Below, one piece after another: positions 1-7,711 of a DNA stretch of 16,101 nt. The translations under genes and the position numbers were made by a program. Under the pieces are notes generated by a model. It had not been told where the DNA came from. It ran no database searches and saw nothing but the letters and a program-made list of their open reading frames with translations. The DNA is from an uncultured Phycisphaerales bacterium (GTDB taxonomy: Bacteria > Planctomycetota > Phycisphaerae > WQYP01), in assembly GCA_937901265.1 (NCBI GenBank), contig CALCHA010000192.1:1-16101 (forward strand). Direction: 5' to 3'. Position 1 is the stretch's first letter, and every line of letters begins with the position of its first letter.

Positions 1-323
1 TTCTCATGATCATCTGCGCCCTGGTGAACGTGGGCATGTGGTTCGAGCGCTTCGTGATCATCGTGACCAGCTTGTCCCGCGACTTCCTGCCCTCGAGCTG
101 GCACTGGTACTACCCCAGCTACGTCGAAGTGCTCACCCTGATGGGTTCCTTCGGCCTGTTCTTCACGCTCTTCCTGCTCTTCTGCCGCTACCTGCCGATG
201 GTCGCGATGGCGGAGATCAAGTCGGTCCTTCCGCAGGCCAACCCGCACTACACGCCGGACCACCAGGGGCATCCCGGGTCGTCCGGTTATGCAGGCGAAC
301 TGACCCCGGCGGAACGGCACTGA
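1..323 (+). CDS. actC: ActC, alternative complex III NrfD-like membrane subunit (3' end only)
   Basis: This is the C-terminal 107 or so residues of a polytopic membrane protein whose 5' part lies before the window; the reading phase has complete codons from base 3. The visible segment [16 protein letters not shown] followed by RDFLPSSW is characteristic of ActC, the NrfD/PsrC-like quinol-interacting subunit of alternative complex III. Two hydrophobic helices are visible, one at the very start ([13 protein letters not shown]...) and one around [18 protein letters not shown], followed by a polar tail (about 35 residues) rich in Pro, His and Gly. In the ACIII family ActC sits in the inner membrane next to the iron-sulfur protein ActB and takes part in quinol oxidation. 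actD, actE and actF follow directly, which supports the call. The gene stops with TGA at 321-323, and a repeat-like phrase begins at once. Confidence 0.93.
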   Translation, partial: LMIICALVNVGMWFERFVIIVTSLSRDFLPSSWHWYYPSYVEVLTLMGSFGLFFTLFLLFCRYLPMVAMAEIKSVLPQANPHYTPDHQGHPGSSGYAGELTPAERH

Positions 324-350
324 GACACAGAGGCACCAAGGCACTAAGGG
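322..350 (+). repeat. GGCAC-AAGG repeat phrase supplying the actD ribosome binding site
   Basis: The 35-bp gap between actC and actD is almost entirely a purine-rich phrase with GGCACNAAGG occurring twice in overlap (332-341 and 340-349). The same decamer pattern occurs at 10165-10174 in the inverted repeat near the end of the cox operon. The terminal AAGGG (346-350) sits 7 bases before the actD ATG and is the only good Shine-Dalgarno sequence there. It looks like one arm, or a relic, of a dispersed repeat captured as a ribosome binding site; that origin is inferred. Confidence 0.5.
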
Positions 351-357
351 TTTTGCA

Positions 358-963
358 ATGAGTTCTGGCGCGACAATTAAGCCTTCGATTCGGGCGCGGG
401 AGCCACGCTTGTGGGGCTACCTTGCGGAATACGAAACCCCCGGCGAGATCCTGCACGCCGCGGAGCAGGTGCGTGATGCCGGCTTCACGAAGTGGGACTG
501 CTTTACGCCCTTCCCGGTGCATGGCCTCGACAACGCCATGGGCATCCGCAAAACGATTCTCCCCTGGATCGTCCTGTGCATGGGCCTGACCGGCCTGACG
601 ATCGCGATCACCCTGCAGTGGTACGTCAACAGCCCCTACACCCAGTCCGCGAGCCTCTACGTGCTCTCGGGCTACCCGCTGACCATCTCCGGCAAACCCT
701 ACTGGTCGCTGCCCGCGAACGTTCCGGTCATGTTTGAATTGACGGTGCTGTTCTCGGCCCTGACCACTTTCTACGGCCTGTGGACCCTGATCCGCCTGCC
801 GCGCTTTCACCACCCGGTGTTCTCGGTCGCCCGCTTTCGTCGGGTGACTGATGACCGTTTTTTCCTGCTGGTGGAAGCGGCTGACGAAAAATTTGAAGCG
901 GGCGTGTCGCGCACGCTGCTCGAACGGACCCATCCCTCCGCCATTGATGAAGTGAAGGACTAA
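358..963 (+). CDS. actD: ActD, alternative complex III membrane subunit (DUF3341)
   Basis: The protein has 201 residues, a normal size for ActD (DUF3341). An N-terminal soluble domain carries the family signature around residues 18-62: LWGYLAEYETPGEILHAAEQ, then the WDCFTPFPVHGLD stretch and NAMGI. Two transmembrane helices follow at about 67-90 and 122-146, with a conserved-type loop between them (SGYPLTISGKPYWSLPANVP). The C-terminal part (150-201) is charged and probably cytoplasmic. In ACIII structures ActD is the two-helix subunit packed against the ActC/ActF core; no cofactor is known or visible. The ATG has AAGGG 7 bases upstream. The gene lies 34 bases after actC and 4 bases before actE, consistent with translation as part of one operon. 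Confidence 0.95.
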   Translation: MSSGATIKPSIRAREPRLWGYLAEYETPGEILHAAEQVRDAGFTKWDCFTPFPVHGLDNAMGIRKTILPWIVLCMGLTGLTIAITLQWYVNSPYTQSASLYVLSGYPLTISGKPYWSLPANVPVMFELTVLFSALTTFYGLWTLIRLPRFHHPVFSVARFRRVTDDRFFLLVEAADEKFEAGVSRTLLERTHPSAIDEVKD

Positions 964-967
964 GCGA

Positions 968-1795
968 ATGTCCAAGATCACCATGGGACTTATCTGCGTG
1001 CTGCTGCTGGCGGCGCTGCTGCCCTTCGCGTTGGTGGCGCGGTCGCGCGCGTCCATGAGCCCTTCGCCCGCCATCCACCTGATCCTCGACATGGACAAGC
1101 AGCCGAAATACAAGGCCCAGCGCCCCTCGAGCGTCTTCGCCGATGGCCGCTCCATGCGACCGCAGGTTGCGGGCACCGTGGCCCTGGAAGACCTGTCGAT
1201 CCCGGCGGAAATGCTCAACGATCCGGAACACCCCCGGCTGGTCGGTGGCAATGAGGGCTTTATGCTCGCCAACCCCACCGCTGAAGCTGCCGTCACCCTC
1301 GGCCGGGTGCGCCCGTCCGGGATGACCGACGAGCAGTTCGCCAAGCTCACGCCCCCAGCCGACGACAAGGACCTGGTCGCCGACACGACGTTTTATGTCA
1401 AGACGGTCCCGGCGCCGTTTCATGTGACGGAAGATTTCGTGAAGCGCGGCGAAGAACGCTTCAATATTTACTGCTCCCCCTGCCACGGCATGACCGGCTA
1501 TGGTGACGGCATGGTGGAGCGGCGGGCACAGGATCTGAAAAATGGTCCCGATCCGGCCGCCGCACAGACATGGGTGCAGCCGCAGAATCTCCAGGAAGCG
1601 AAGATTCTCACCCGGCCCGATGGCCATATTTTCAACACGATCACGCATGGCATCCGGTCCATGCCGCCCTACGACAAGCAAATTTCCATCTCCGACCGTT
1701 GGGCGATCGTCGCCTACGTCCGGGCCCTGCAACGCTCGCAACAGGCTGGGCCCACCGACCTGACGGCCGAAGAACGACAGAAGTTTGGTAAGTGA
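968..1795 (+). CDS. actE: ActE, alternative complex III monoheme cytochrome c
   Basis: The protein has 275 residues. A hydrophobic N-terminal segment (about residues 7-24) serves as export signal or membrane anchor; I see no clear lipobox. The periplasmic part has an N-terminal region of about 140 residues and a C-terminal class I cytochrome c domain with one heme site, CSPCH at 169-173. The likely axial methionine is Met232 in RSMPPY, the usual ActE position. The layout matches ActE, which hands electrons from ACIII to the oxidase or a soluble carrier. The start ATG is 4 bases after the actD stop, with GAAGGA at 954-959 giving 8-base spacing, so the ribosome binding site lies inside the actD 3' end and the genes are probably translationally coupled. 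Confidence 0.95.
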   Translation: MSKITMGLICVLLLAALLPFALVARSRASMSPSPAIHLILDMDKQPKYKAQRPSSVFADGRSMRPQVAGTVALEDLSIPAEMLNDPEHPRLVGGNEGFMLANPTAEAAVTLGRVRPSGMTDEQFAKLTPPADDKDLVADTTFYVKTVPAPFHVTEDFVKRGEERFNIYCSPCHGMTGYGDGMVERRAQDLKNGPDPAAAQTWVQPQNLQEAKILTRPDGHIFNTITHGIRSMPPYDKQISISDRWAIVAYVRALQRSQQAGPTDLTAEERQKFGK

Positions 1796-1820
1796 ATGCA
1801 GGCGACTTTCGTCGCCCGTT

Positions 1821-1824
1821 GGAG
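1821..1824 (+). promoter_or_regulatory. Ribosome binding site deciding the TTG start of actF
   Basis: GGAG lies 9 bases before a TTG at 1834. No ATG or GTG upstream in this frame is better placed, and the protein alignment memory of ActF (soluble N-tail, then first helix near residue 25) fits this start. TTG initiation may lower actF translation relative to its neighbours. Confidence 0.55.
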
Positions 1825-1833
1825 TGAAAAGCC

Positions 1834-3186
1834 TTGGCACACAGACATGAAGTGACATTGCAGCCCAGCAAGCTGACGCTGGGACCGGTGGGGACCCGCA
1901 CGGGGATCGCGGGGCTCCTGGTGGGCGTCATCGCGCTTGGTGCCGCCGCCCTCCTGGGCCTTAAGGAAGGCCCGGCACGGGTCCACTTTTTCCACTCCTA
2001 CCTGTTCGCGTTCAGCGTGTTTCTGGTGATCAGCTTCGGATCGCTGGCCTATGTCATGATCCACTACCTGGCCCGCGTGGGCTGGTCGGTGTCCATTCGC
2101 CGCCTTGCCGAGGCCCTGTCGCTCAACATGTTCCTGCTGGCGATTCTGGTGCTCCCGCTCCTCGCCGGCATGCACGATCTGTTCCCCCGCTGGTTTGATG
2201 AACATTCCCGGCACGTCGATGACGCCCTGCGCGACAAATCGGGCTACCTGAATCCCACCTTTTTCTTTATTCGTCTCGTCGCCTACTTCGCCATCTGGGG
2301 CGGCCTGGCTGCCTTCTTCGCCGGCAAGTCCAAACAGCAGGACCGCACCGGCGATCCCAAAATTTCCACCCTCATGGAACGCGTCGCCATGCCCGGAATG
2401 TGGCTTTTCGCCTTCTCTCTCACCGGGTTCGCCTTCGACTGGATCATGTCGCTCAACCCCTACTGGTTCTCCACCATGTTCGGCGTCTACATCTTCGCCG
2501 GCTGCATGCTTTCCATGTTCGCCACCATCGTCCTGCTCTCGCTCTTCCTCAAGAGCCGCGGACTCATCGGGGATGCCATTAACCATGAACACTACCACGA
2601 CCTGGGCAAATGGCTCTTCGCGTTCACCTTCTTCTGGGGCTACATCGCGTTCGGCCAGTACATGCTGATCTGGTACGCCAATATCCCGGAAGAAACGCAG
2701 TTTTTCGTCCCGCGGCAATTTGGCGTCTACGCCTCGCTCTCCCTGCTCCTGCTGATCGTTCACCTCGTCATCCCCTTCCCGGGCCTCATTTCCCGCCACG
2801 TCAAGCGACGCAACGGCGTGATCGCTTTCTGGGCGGTCTGGTCCCTCTGTGCCTGCATCTTCGACCTCTGGTGGATGATCATCCCCAACGAGTGGATCAA
2901 CCAGATCCCCGCCGCCGTCGGCCACCCCACCATGCCGATCTCCGACGCCCTGCCTCTCCTGGCCAACAGCCCGACCGATATGTACAACATCGGCGCCCGC
3001 CATGCCGAGTTCATCCCGGTGATGAATTACCCCCTGCAGCCCATGAGCCTCCTGGTGACCGCCTTGTGCCTCCTGGGGATCGGTGGGCTGTACCTCTTCT
3101 CGACCATGCTGGCCCTCAAAGGCCGCAGTCTGGTGCCATTACGTGATCCAAGGTTGCCTGAGGCCCTTGCTTTTGAGAACATGTGA
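1834..3186 (+). CDS. actF: ActF, alternative complex III NrfD-like membrane subunit
   Basis: The protein has 450 residues and about ten hydrophobic helices (for example 24-42, 53-78, 95-113, 141-163, 187-205, 212-238, 258-281, 296-318, 328-350, 403-426). The segments GWSVSIRRLAEAL (83-95), DWIMSLNPYWFSTMFGVY (202-219) and WYANIPEE (280-287) are typical of ActF, the paralogue of ActC in alternative complex III. ActC and ActF form the membrane core thought to carry quinol binding and possibly proton translocation; I assign no individual quinol ligand here. The start is TTG with GGAG upstream. The gene follows actE after 38 bases. A cytoplasmic loop after helix 8 is basic (RHVKRR, 321-326), consistent with the positive-inside rule. 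Confidence 0.95.
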   Translation: MAHRHEVTLQPSKLTLGPVGTRTGIAGLLVGVIALGAAALLGLKEGPARVHFFHSYLFAFSVFLVISFGSLAYVMIHYLARVGWSVSIRRLAEALSLNMFLLAILVLPLLAGMHDLFPRWFDEHSRHVDDALRDKSGYLNPTFFFIRLVAYFAIWGGLAAFFAGKSKQQDRTGDPKISTLMERVAMPGMWLFAFSLTGFAFDWIMSLNPYWFSTMFGVYIFAGCMLSMFATIVLLSLFLKSRGLIGDAINHEHYHDLGKWLFAFTFFWGYIAFGQYMLIWYANIPEETQFFVPRQFGVYASLSLLLLIVHLVIPFPGLISRHVKRRNGVIAFWAVWSLCACIFDLWWMIIPNEWINQIPAAVGHPTMPISDALPLLANSPTDMYNIGARHAEFIPVMNYPLQPMSLLVTALCLLGIGGLYLFSTMLALKGRSLVPLRDPRLPEALAFENM

Positions 3187-3231
3187 TTTCCGGCGGCGGG
3201 TCATCCGGCCGCGATTGCAAAGAGACGAACC

Positions 3232-3672
3232 ATGGAAGAACGACATCACGTTAAAACAATCCCCGGTGAAGCCAAAGCGCCGGAATTCGTGCCCAATGCT
3301 GAGCACGTGGAACCCGGTACCACGACCCAGTCGGAAGACATCAACATTCCGATGGTCGCCACCGTGGTCGCGTTTTTCGCCTTCTTCCTCGCGGTGGTGA
3401 TCATCTCGCTGCAGGCGTGGTTTTATTCGTCGGACGCCGCGGAACGCCTCCGCAAACAGGTGCCGCAATATGACCTGGCAACACCGCTGGGCCAGTTGCA
3501 CTACCAGGAGCTCGCCGAGTTGAATGGACCTGCCAGCTGGAACGACCACGCGGGCATGGGCGGAGAGGCCAAAAAGGTCGTTCGCATTCCCATCGACCAG
3601 GCGATCAAGTCGACGGTGCAGGCTTATGCCCAAGCGCCGGCCGCCGGCGCTGGCAACACGCAGGGCAGGTAA
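3232..3672 (+). CDS. Small single-helix membrane protein between actF and SCO, function unknown
   Basis: The protein has 146 residues. A polar N-terminal segment (1-40) leads to one strong transmembrane helix (about 41-63), then a soluble region of about 80 residues ending in an Ala/Gly-rich tail. The most striking stretch is VVRIPIDQAIKSTVQAY (116-132): an RIPI(D/E)xA motif followed by an amphipathic helix, which I recall in small proteins next to SCO/cox genes, so it may be a docking element. It has no cysteine, no heme motif and no catalytic signature. Some ACIII operons carry a small subunit, ActG, after ActF; this gene is in the right place but I cannot confirm homology. It starts 45 bases after actF and ends 9 bases before the SCO start, so it is almost certainly co-expressed and probably part of, or an assembly factor for, the ACIII-oxidase unit. 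Confidence 0.8.
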   Translation: MEERHHVKTIPGEAKAPEFVPNAEHVEPGTTTQSEDINIPMVATVVAFFAFFLAVVIISLQAWFYSSDAAERLRKQVPQYDLATPLGQLHYQELAELNGPASWNDHAGMGGEAKKVVRIPIDQAIKSTVQAYAQAPAAGAGNTQGR

Positions 3673-3681
3673 GTCAGGACC

Positions 3682-4692
3682 ATGATGTTTTATGGATCAA
3701 CACAACTTCTAAAGCGTGCGGCAGGGACATGCCTCGCGGTCGCGCTCCTTCTGGGCAGCGCTGGGCTGGCCGTTGCGCAGTACCGCGAAGACCTTCCGCC
3801 CACCGGGCCCCTTTTGCCCGTCGAAAACCCCACCATTCTGGAAAAGACCGGCACCATGCTGCCGCTCGATGCCGCCTTTACCCGCTCCGATGGCCAGAAG
3901 GTCCACCTCAGCGACGAATTCAGCGACGGCAAGCCGGTCATCCTTTCGCTTGTCTACTACAGTTGCCCCAGCCTTTGCGGCTTCAATCAGCAGGCGCTGG
4001 TGGATGCGGTGCTTTCCGGACCGCGCAATCTCAAACTCGGTGCCGATTACCGGATTGTCGTGGTATCCATTGATCCCGACGACACGCCCGCGGACTCGGC
4101 GAAGAAAAAGGAACTCTATCAGGCGAAGATCGGCCTTGGCCCCACCGCTCCGGGTTTCACCTACCTCACCGGCACCGAATCGAATATCCAGGCCCTCGCC
4201 GATGCGGTGGGCTTCGGGTTCAAACGCAACCCCTACCCCAAGGGCGGCGACAAGTTCCTGCATTCGACGGGCATCTTCGTGGTCACGCCCGAGGGTCGCC
4301 TCTCGCAGACCATCCTGGGCATTACCTACGAGCCCGACACCCTGCATCTGGCCCTCGTGGATGCCTCGCATGGAAAACTGGGTCGCGGGATGCTGAACCT
4401 GGCTCTCTGTTGCGGCGCGATGCACTTTAACCCCAACACCGGTCGCTATGAGAATAACCCCTGGTTCTATGCGGGCACGGCCGGCGGACTGCTGACCATT
4501 GCCTGCGTCGGTGTTTTCCTGGCCATCATGTGGCGCGGGGAAATGCGCGGGCGCCCGGTGGGTGACACGGGGGAGGAAACTGATGAATCGGCCACGGGCG
4601 ATGCGTCCGAGGCCACGCGCGACCCAGCGGCGGGCGGCGGGAATGATGTAAATGACCCAGAGCGGACGAGTCCCGGAAGGTCAGGACTGTAA
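3682..4692 (+). CDS. SCO1/SenC/PrrC family copper chaperone with C-terminal membrane anchor
   Basis: The protein has 336 residues. An N-terminal signal peptide (about 1-32, ending AVA before QYRED) is followed by a thioredoxin-fold SCO domain (about 35-235). The copper ligands are all present: CPSLC at Cys95/Cys99 and the distal His194 in FLHSTG; the DPDDTP stretch (131-136) is also family-typical. SCO proteins deliver copper to, or reduce, the CuA site of oxidase subunit II, and coxB is the next gene. Unlike ordinary SCO of about 200 residues, this one continues with a transmembrane helix (about 264-284) and a polar, acidic C-tail of some 50 residues, a form I associate with ACIII/caa3 clusters. 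Two ATGs in tandem (3682, 3685) could start it; the CAGGA at 3675-3679 fits the second better. The stop TAA overlaps the coxB ATG by one base. Confidence 0.93.
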   Translation: MMFYGSTQLLKRAAGTCLAVALLLGSAGLAVAQYREDLPPTGPLLPVENPTILEKTGTMLPLDAAFTRSDGQKVHLSDEFSDGKPVILSLVYYSCPSLCGFNQQALVDAVLSGPRNLKLGADYRIVVVSIDPDDTPADSAKKKELYQAKIGLGPTAPGFTYLTGTESNIQALADAVGFGFKRNPYPKGGDKFLHSTGIFVVTPEGRLSQTILGITYEPDTLHLALVDASHGKLGRGMLNLALCCGAMHFNPNTGRYENNPWFYAGTAGGLLTIACVGVFLAIMWRGEMRGRPVGDTGEETDESATGDASEATRDPAAGGGNDVNDPERTSPGRSGL

Positions 4693-5891
4693 TGATGAAT
4701 TTGTGGACACTGGCACAAACCGACACCTTCTTCCTGCCTCCGCAGGCTTCCAACCTGTCGCATGATGTCGACTGGGCGTGGAACGTGGTGCTGGGCGTCA
4801 CCGGCTTTTTCTTCGTGCTGGTGGTCGTGGTGATGCTTCTGTTCGTGTTGAAGTACCGCCGCCGCACCCCCAACGATGCCACCCCCGAGATCACCCACAA
4901 CACCCCCCTGGAGATCATCTGGACGGTCGTCCCCGTGGTCATCCTGATTTGCTTCTTCTTCATCGGCTTCAAAGGCTACCTCAACTATGACACCCCGCCC
5001 ACCAACGCGGTGGTCGTCGACGTGACCGGCCAGAAGTGGCGCTTCAGCTTCCAGTACCCCAACGGGGGCACCTCGGACATCCTCTATGTCCAGAAAGACG
5101 TTCCGGTCGTGCTCAACCTGCACTCCACCGACGTCCTCCACGCCCTCTACATCCCCGCGTTTCGCACCCAACGCAACCTCATCCCCTTCCGCACCACCAA
5201 TATCTGGTTCATCCCCGAAGAGCTCTCCCCCAAGGATGGCTTCCCCCTCTTCTGCACCCAATACTGCGGCCAGGACCACTCGCGAATGCACAGCGTCGTC
5301 CGCGTCCTCGATAAAAAGGACTACGCCGACGCCATGGCCCAGGTTGCAAATCCGTTCAAGGAAAAGGATGGCAACACCGGCAAGTCCCGCTGGATCCCCT
5401 ACGTCGAACTCGGCCACAAACTCTACGAGCAGAAGGGCTGCATCAGCTGCCACACCATCGATGGCACCAAGGGTACCGGCCCCACCTGGAAGGACCTCTG
5501 GAAGACCGACGTACAATTTGCCGCCCCTCCCGGGACCGCGCCCCTGAAAGCCTCGGATTCCGACGCCAATTGGGAAGCCTACATCACCGAGTCCGTCCTG
5601 CACCCCAGCGCCAAGATTGTGCAGGGCTTCAGCGACCAGATGCCCTCGTTTGAGAGCCAATTTTCTCCGACCGCTCCCAAAGACGAGGAGCTCCGTGCTA
5701 TTATCACCTACATCAAGAGTATCGGTAACACCCACTACACCCCCCCCATCCCCGCAGATTCGGAACTTTACGATGCCGACAAGCATCCTGATCATCATCC
5801 GGAATTCACCCCCGAGCACGTCAAGGCGATCGAAGCCGCCGGCGGCGCTGCGGGCAATGCGGCCAGTGCTCCAACGACCCAGAATCAGTAA
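4692..5891 (+). CDS. coxB: CoxB, caa3-type cytochrome c oxidase subunit II with fused cytochrome c
   Basis: The protein has 399 residues. Two transmembrane helices (about 30-54 and 75-95) are followed by a periplasmic cupredoxin domain (105-210) with a complete CuA site: His150, Cys188, Cys192, His196 and Met199, in DVLHALYIP and FCTQYCGQDHSRM. Gln190 replaces the more common Glu between the cysteines; that residue binds through its backbone, so CuA should be intact. A C-terminal class I cytochrome c domain (about 236-345) has CISCH at 250-254 and a likely axial Met317 in QMPSF. The fused domain lets CoxB accept electrons directly from ACIII or another donor. A His/Asp-rich tail (DADKHPDHHPEF, 363-374) may bind metal. 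The start overlaps the SCO stop by one base; a second ATG at 4695 is also possible. Confidence 0.97.
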   Translation: MMNLWTLAQTDTFFLPPQASNLSHDVDWAWNVVLGVTGFFFVLVVVVMLLFVLKYRRRTPNDATPEITHNTPLEIIWTVVPVVILICFFFIGFKGYLNYDTPPTNAVVVDVTGQKWRFSFQYPNGGTSDILYVQKDVPVVLNLHSTDVLHALYIPAFRTQRNLIPFRTTNIWFIPEELSPKDGFPLFCTQYCGQDHSRMHSVVRVLDKKDYADAMAQVANPFKEKDGNTGKSRWIPYVELGHKLYEQKGCISCHTIDGTKGTGPTWKDLWKTDVQFAAPPGTAPLKASDSDANWEAYITESVLHPSAKIVQGFSDQMPSFESQFSPTAPKDEELRAIITYIKSIGNTHYTPPIPADSELYDADKHPDHHPEFTPEHVKAIEAAGGAAGNAASAPTTQNQ

Positions 5892-5906
5892 CAGGCAGGA
5901 CGTATC

Positions 5907-7655
5907 ATGACGACCATCGCACCCGACCTCGCTGGCCATGGCAGGCCAGAGGCTCTCCCCGGTGACAATTACCTCAACCACACCCGCGGCTTTAAGTCCT
6001 GGGCGTTTACCCTCGACCATAAACGCATCGGCGTGATGTACCTCGTGGCCGTGCTCGTCGCCTTCTTCGTCGGCGGCATCTTCGCCATGCTCGTACGCAC
6101 CCAGCTCCTCGTCCCCGAGGGCGCCCTCTTCGTCGGCTCCGAACACTACAAGCTCTACAACCAGATGTTCACGCTCCATGGCGCGATCATGATCTTCCTG
6201 GTGCTCATCCCCGGCATCCCCTCCGCCCTGGGCAACTTCATCCTGCCCGTCATGCTGGGCGCCAAGGACGTCGCCTTCCCCCGACTCAACCTCTTCTCCT
6301 TCTACCTCTACGTCTTCGGTGCGATTTTCGCCGTCACCTCCATCGTCCTTGGCGCCATCGACACGGGCTGGACGTTCTACACCCCCTACTCCGCCCAAAG
6401 CGAAACCCACGTCTCGCTCATGGTCTTCGGCGTGTTCGTCCTGGGATTCTCCTCCATCCTTACCGGCTTGAACTTCATCGTCACCATCCACAAACTCCGC
6501 CCGCCCGGCATGACCTGGTTCCGCATGCCCCTGTTCCTCTGGTCCACCTACGCCACCTCCATCATTCAGGTCCTCGCCACCCCCGTTCTCGGTATCACCC
6601 TCCTGCTGCTCATCATGGAGCGCGTCCTTAAAATCGGCATCTTCAACAGCGAATATGGCGGCGATCCCGTGCTCTTCCAGCACTTCTTCTGGTTCTACTC
6701 CCACCCCGCCGTCTACATCATGATCCTCCCCGCCATGGGCGTCATGTCCGAAGTCATTTCCACCTTCTCCCGCAAACACATCTTCGGCTATCGCTTCATC
6801 GCCATGTCCTCCCTGGGCATCGCCATCATCGGCTTCCTCGTCTGGGGACACCACATGTTCCCCAACGGCCAGTCCACCATGCTCGCCACCATCTTCTCCT
6901 TCCTCACCATGCTCGTGGCGGTCCCCTCCGCCATCAAGGTCTGGAACTGGCTCGCCACCATGTACAAGGGCTCCATCTGGCTCCAGACCCCCATGTGCTA
7001 CGCCCTCTCCTTCCTCTTTAACTTCACCATCGGTGGCCTCACCGGCGTCTTCCTCGGCACCCTCTCCATCGACGTCCACCTCCACGACACCTACTTCGTC
7101 GTCGCCCACTTCCACTACGTCATGTTCGGTGGCACCCTCCTGGGCTTCATGGCTGGCGTCCACTACTGGTGGCCCAAAATCACCGGCCGCATGTACAACG
7201 AAACCCTTGGCAAGATCGGCTGCGCCCTTGTCTTCATCGGGTTCAATACGACCTTCCTCCCCCAGTTCGTCATGGGCTCCCACGGCATGCCCCGCCGCTA
7301 CGCCACCTACCTCCCTGTCTATCAGGATTACCACGTGATGAGCACCATCGGTGCCTACATCCAGTTCGTCGGCTTCGCCCTTACCGCGGGGTACCTGATC
7401 TACAGCTTGTTCCGCGGTGCAAAGGCTCCGGCCAACCCCTGGGGTTCCGCCACCCTCGAGTGGGCCTGCACCTCGCCGCCGCCGCACGACAACTTCAAGC
7501 GCCCGCCCCACGTCGGCGATCCCTACGACCAGTCCAATCTCGTCTGGGATGACTCCCTCCAGGGCTACGTCCGCGACAACCGCCTCGCAGAGTCCTACAC
7601 CACGAAGACCCCCATCCCCCGTCAGGCGGCCACCGGACATCAGGATCCCGGATAA
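5907..7655 (+). CDS. coxA: CoxA, A2-type heme-copper oxidase subunit I
   Basis: The protein has 582 residues and a 12-helix core. All metal ligands are present: His91 and His403 for low-spin heme a, His401 for heme a3, and His266, His315 and His316 for CuB; Tyr270 is placed to cross-link to His266. Helix VI reads YSHPAVY (264-270), so the D-channel glutamate of A1 enzymes is replaced by the Tyr-Ser pair that defines A2 oxidases such as the Rhodothermus caa3 enzyme. The D-channel entry Asp121 ([11 protein letters not shown]) and a K-channel lysine (Lys344 in SAIKVWNW) are conserved. It reduces O2 to water and pumps protons. A proline-rich tail after the last helix ([15 protein letters not shown], 516-530) is normal for this group. 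The ATG is 15 bases after coxB, with AGGA at 5897-5900. The coding strand strongly prefers C-ending codons, consistent with high expression. Confidence 0.98.
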   Translation: MTTIAPDLAGHGRPEALPGDNYLNHTRGFKSWAFTLDHKRIGVMYLVAVLVAFFVGGIFAMLVRTQLLVPEGALFVGSEHYKLYNQMFTLHGAIMIFLVLIPGIPSALGNFILPVMLGAKDVAFPRLNLFSFYLYVFGAIFAVTSIVLGAIDTGWTFYTPYSAQSETHVSLMVFGVFVLGFSSILTGLNFIVTIHKLRPPGMTWFRMPLFLWSTYATSIIQVLATPVLGITLLLLIMERVLKIGIFNSEYGGDPVLFQHFFWFYSHPAVYIMILPAMGVMSEVISTFSRKHIFGYRFIAMSSLGIAIIGFLVWGHHMFPNGQSTMLATIFSFLTMLVAVPSAIKVWNWLATMYKGSIWLQTPMCYALSFLFNFTIGGLTGVFLGTLSIDVHLHDTYFVVAHFHYVMFGGTLLGFMAGVHYWWPKITGRMYNETLGKIGCALVFIGFNTTFLPQFVMGSHGMPRRYATYLPVYQDYHVMSTIGAYIQFVGFALTAGYLIYSLFRGAKAPANPWGSATLEWACTSPPPHDNFKRPPHVGDPYDQSNLVWDDSLQGYVRDNRLAESYTTKTPIPRQAATGHQDPG

Positions 7656-7711
7656 CCCCCTCCCCCTCCCGTTCGTGAAAATAAACTTCTCAGGCCTCTA
7701 TTGAGACCGAC

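Noticed and set aside
6600..7000. Quinol (bo3-like) oxidase instead of cytochrome c oxidase
   Set aside because: CoxB carries a full CuA ligand set and a fused cytochrome c, which quinol oxidases lack.
4467..7640. Very long open frame (over 1000 codons) on the minus strand
   Set aside because: It lies opposite SCO, coxB and coxA, which are certain genes; its product is a low-complexity Glu/Gly/Asp/Val sequence caused by strong C-ending codon bias on the other strand.
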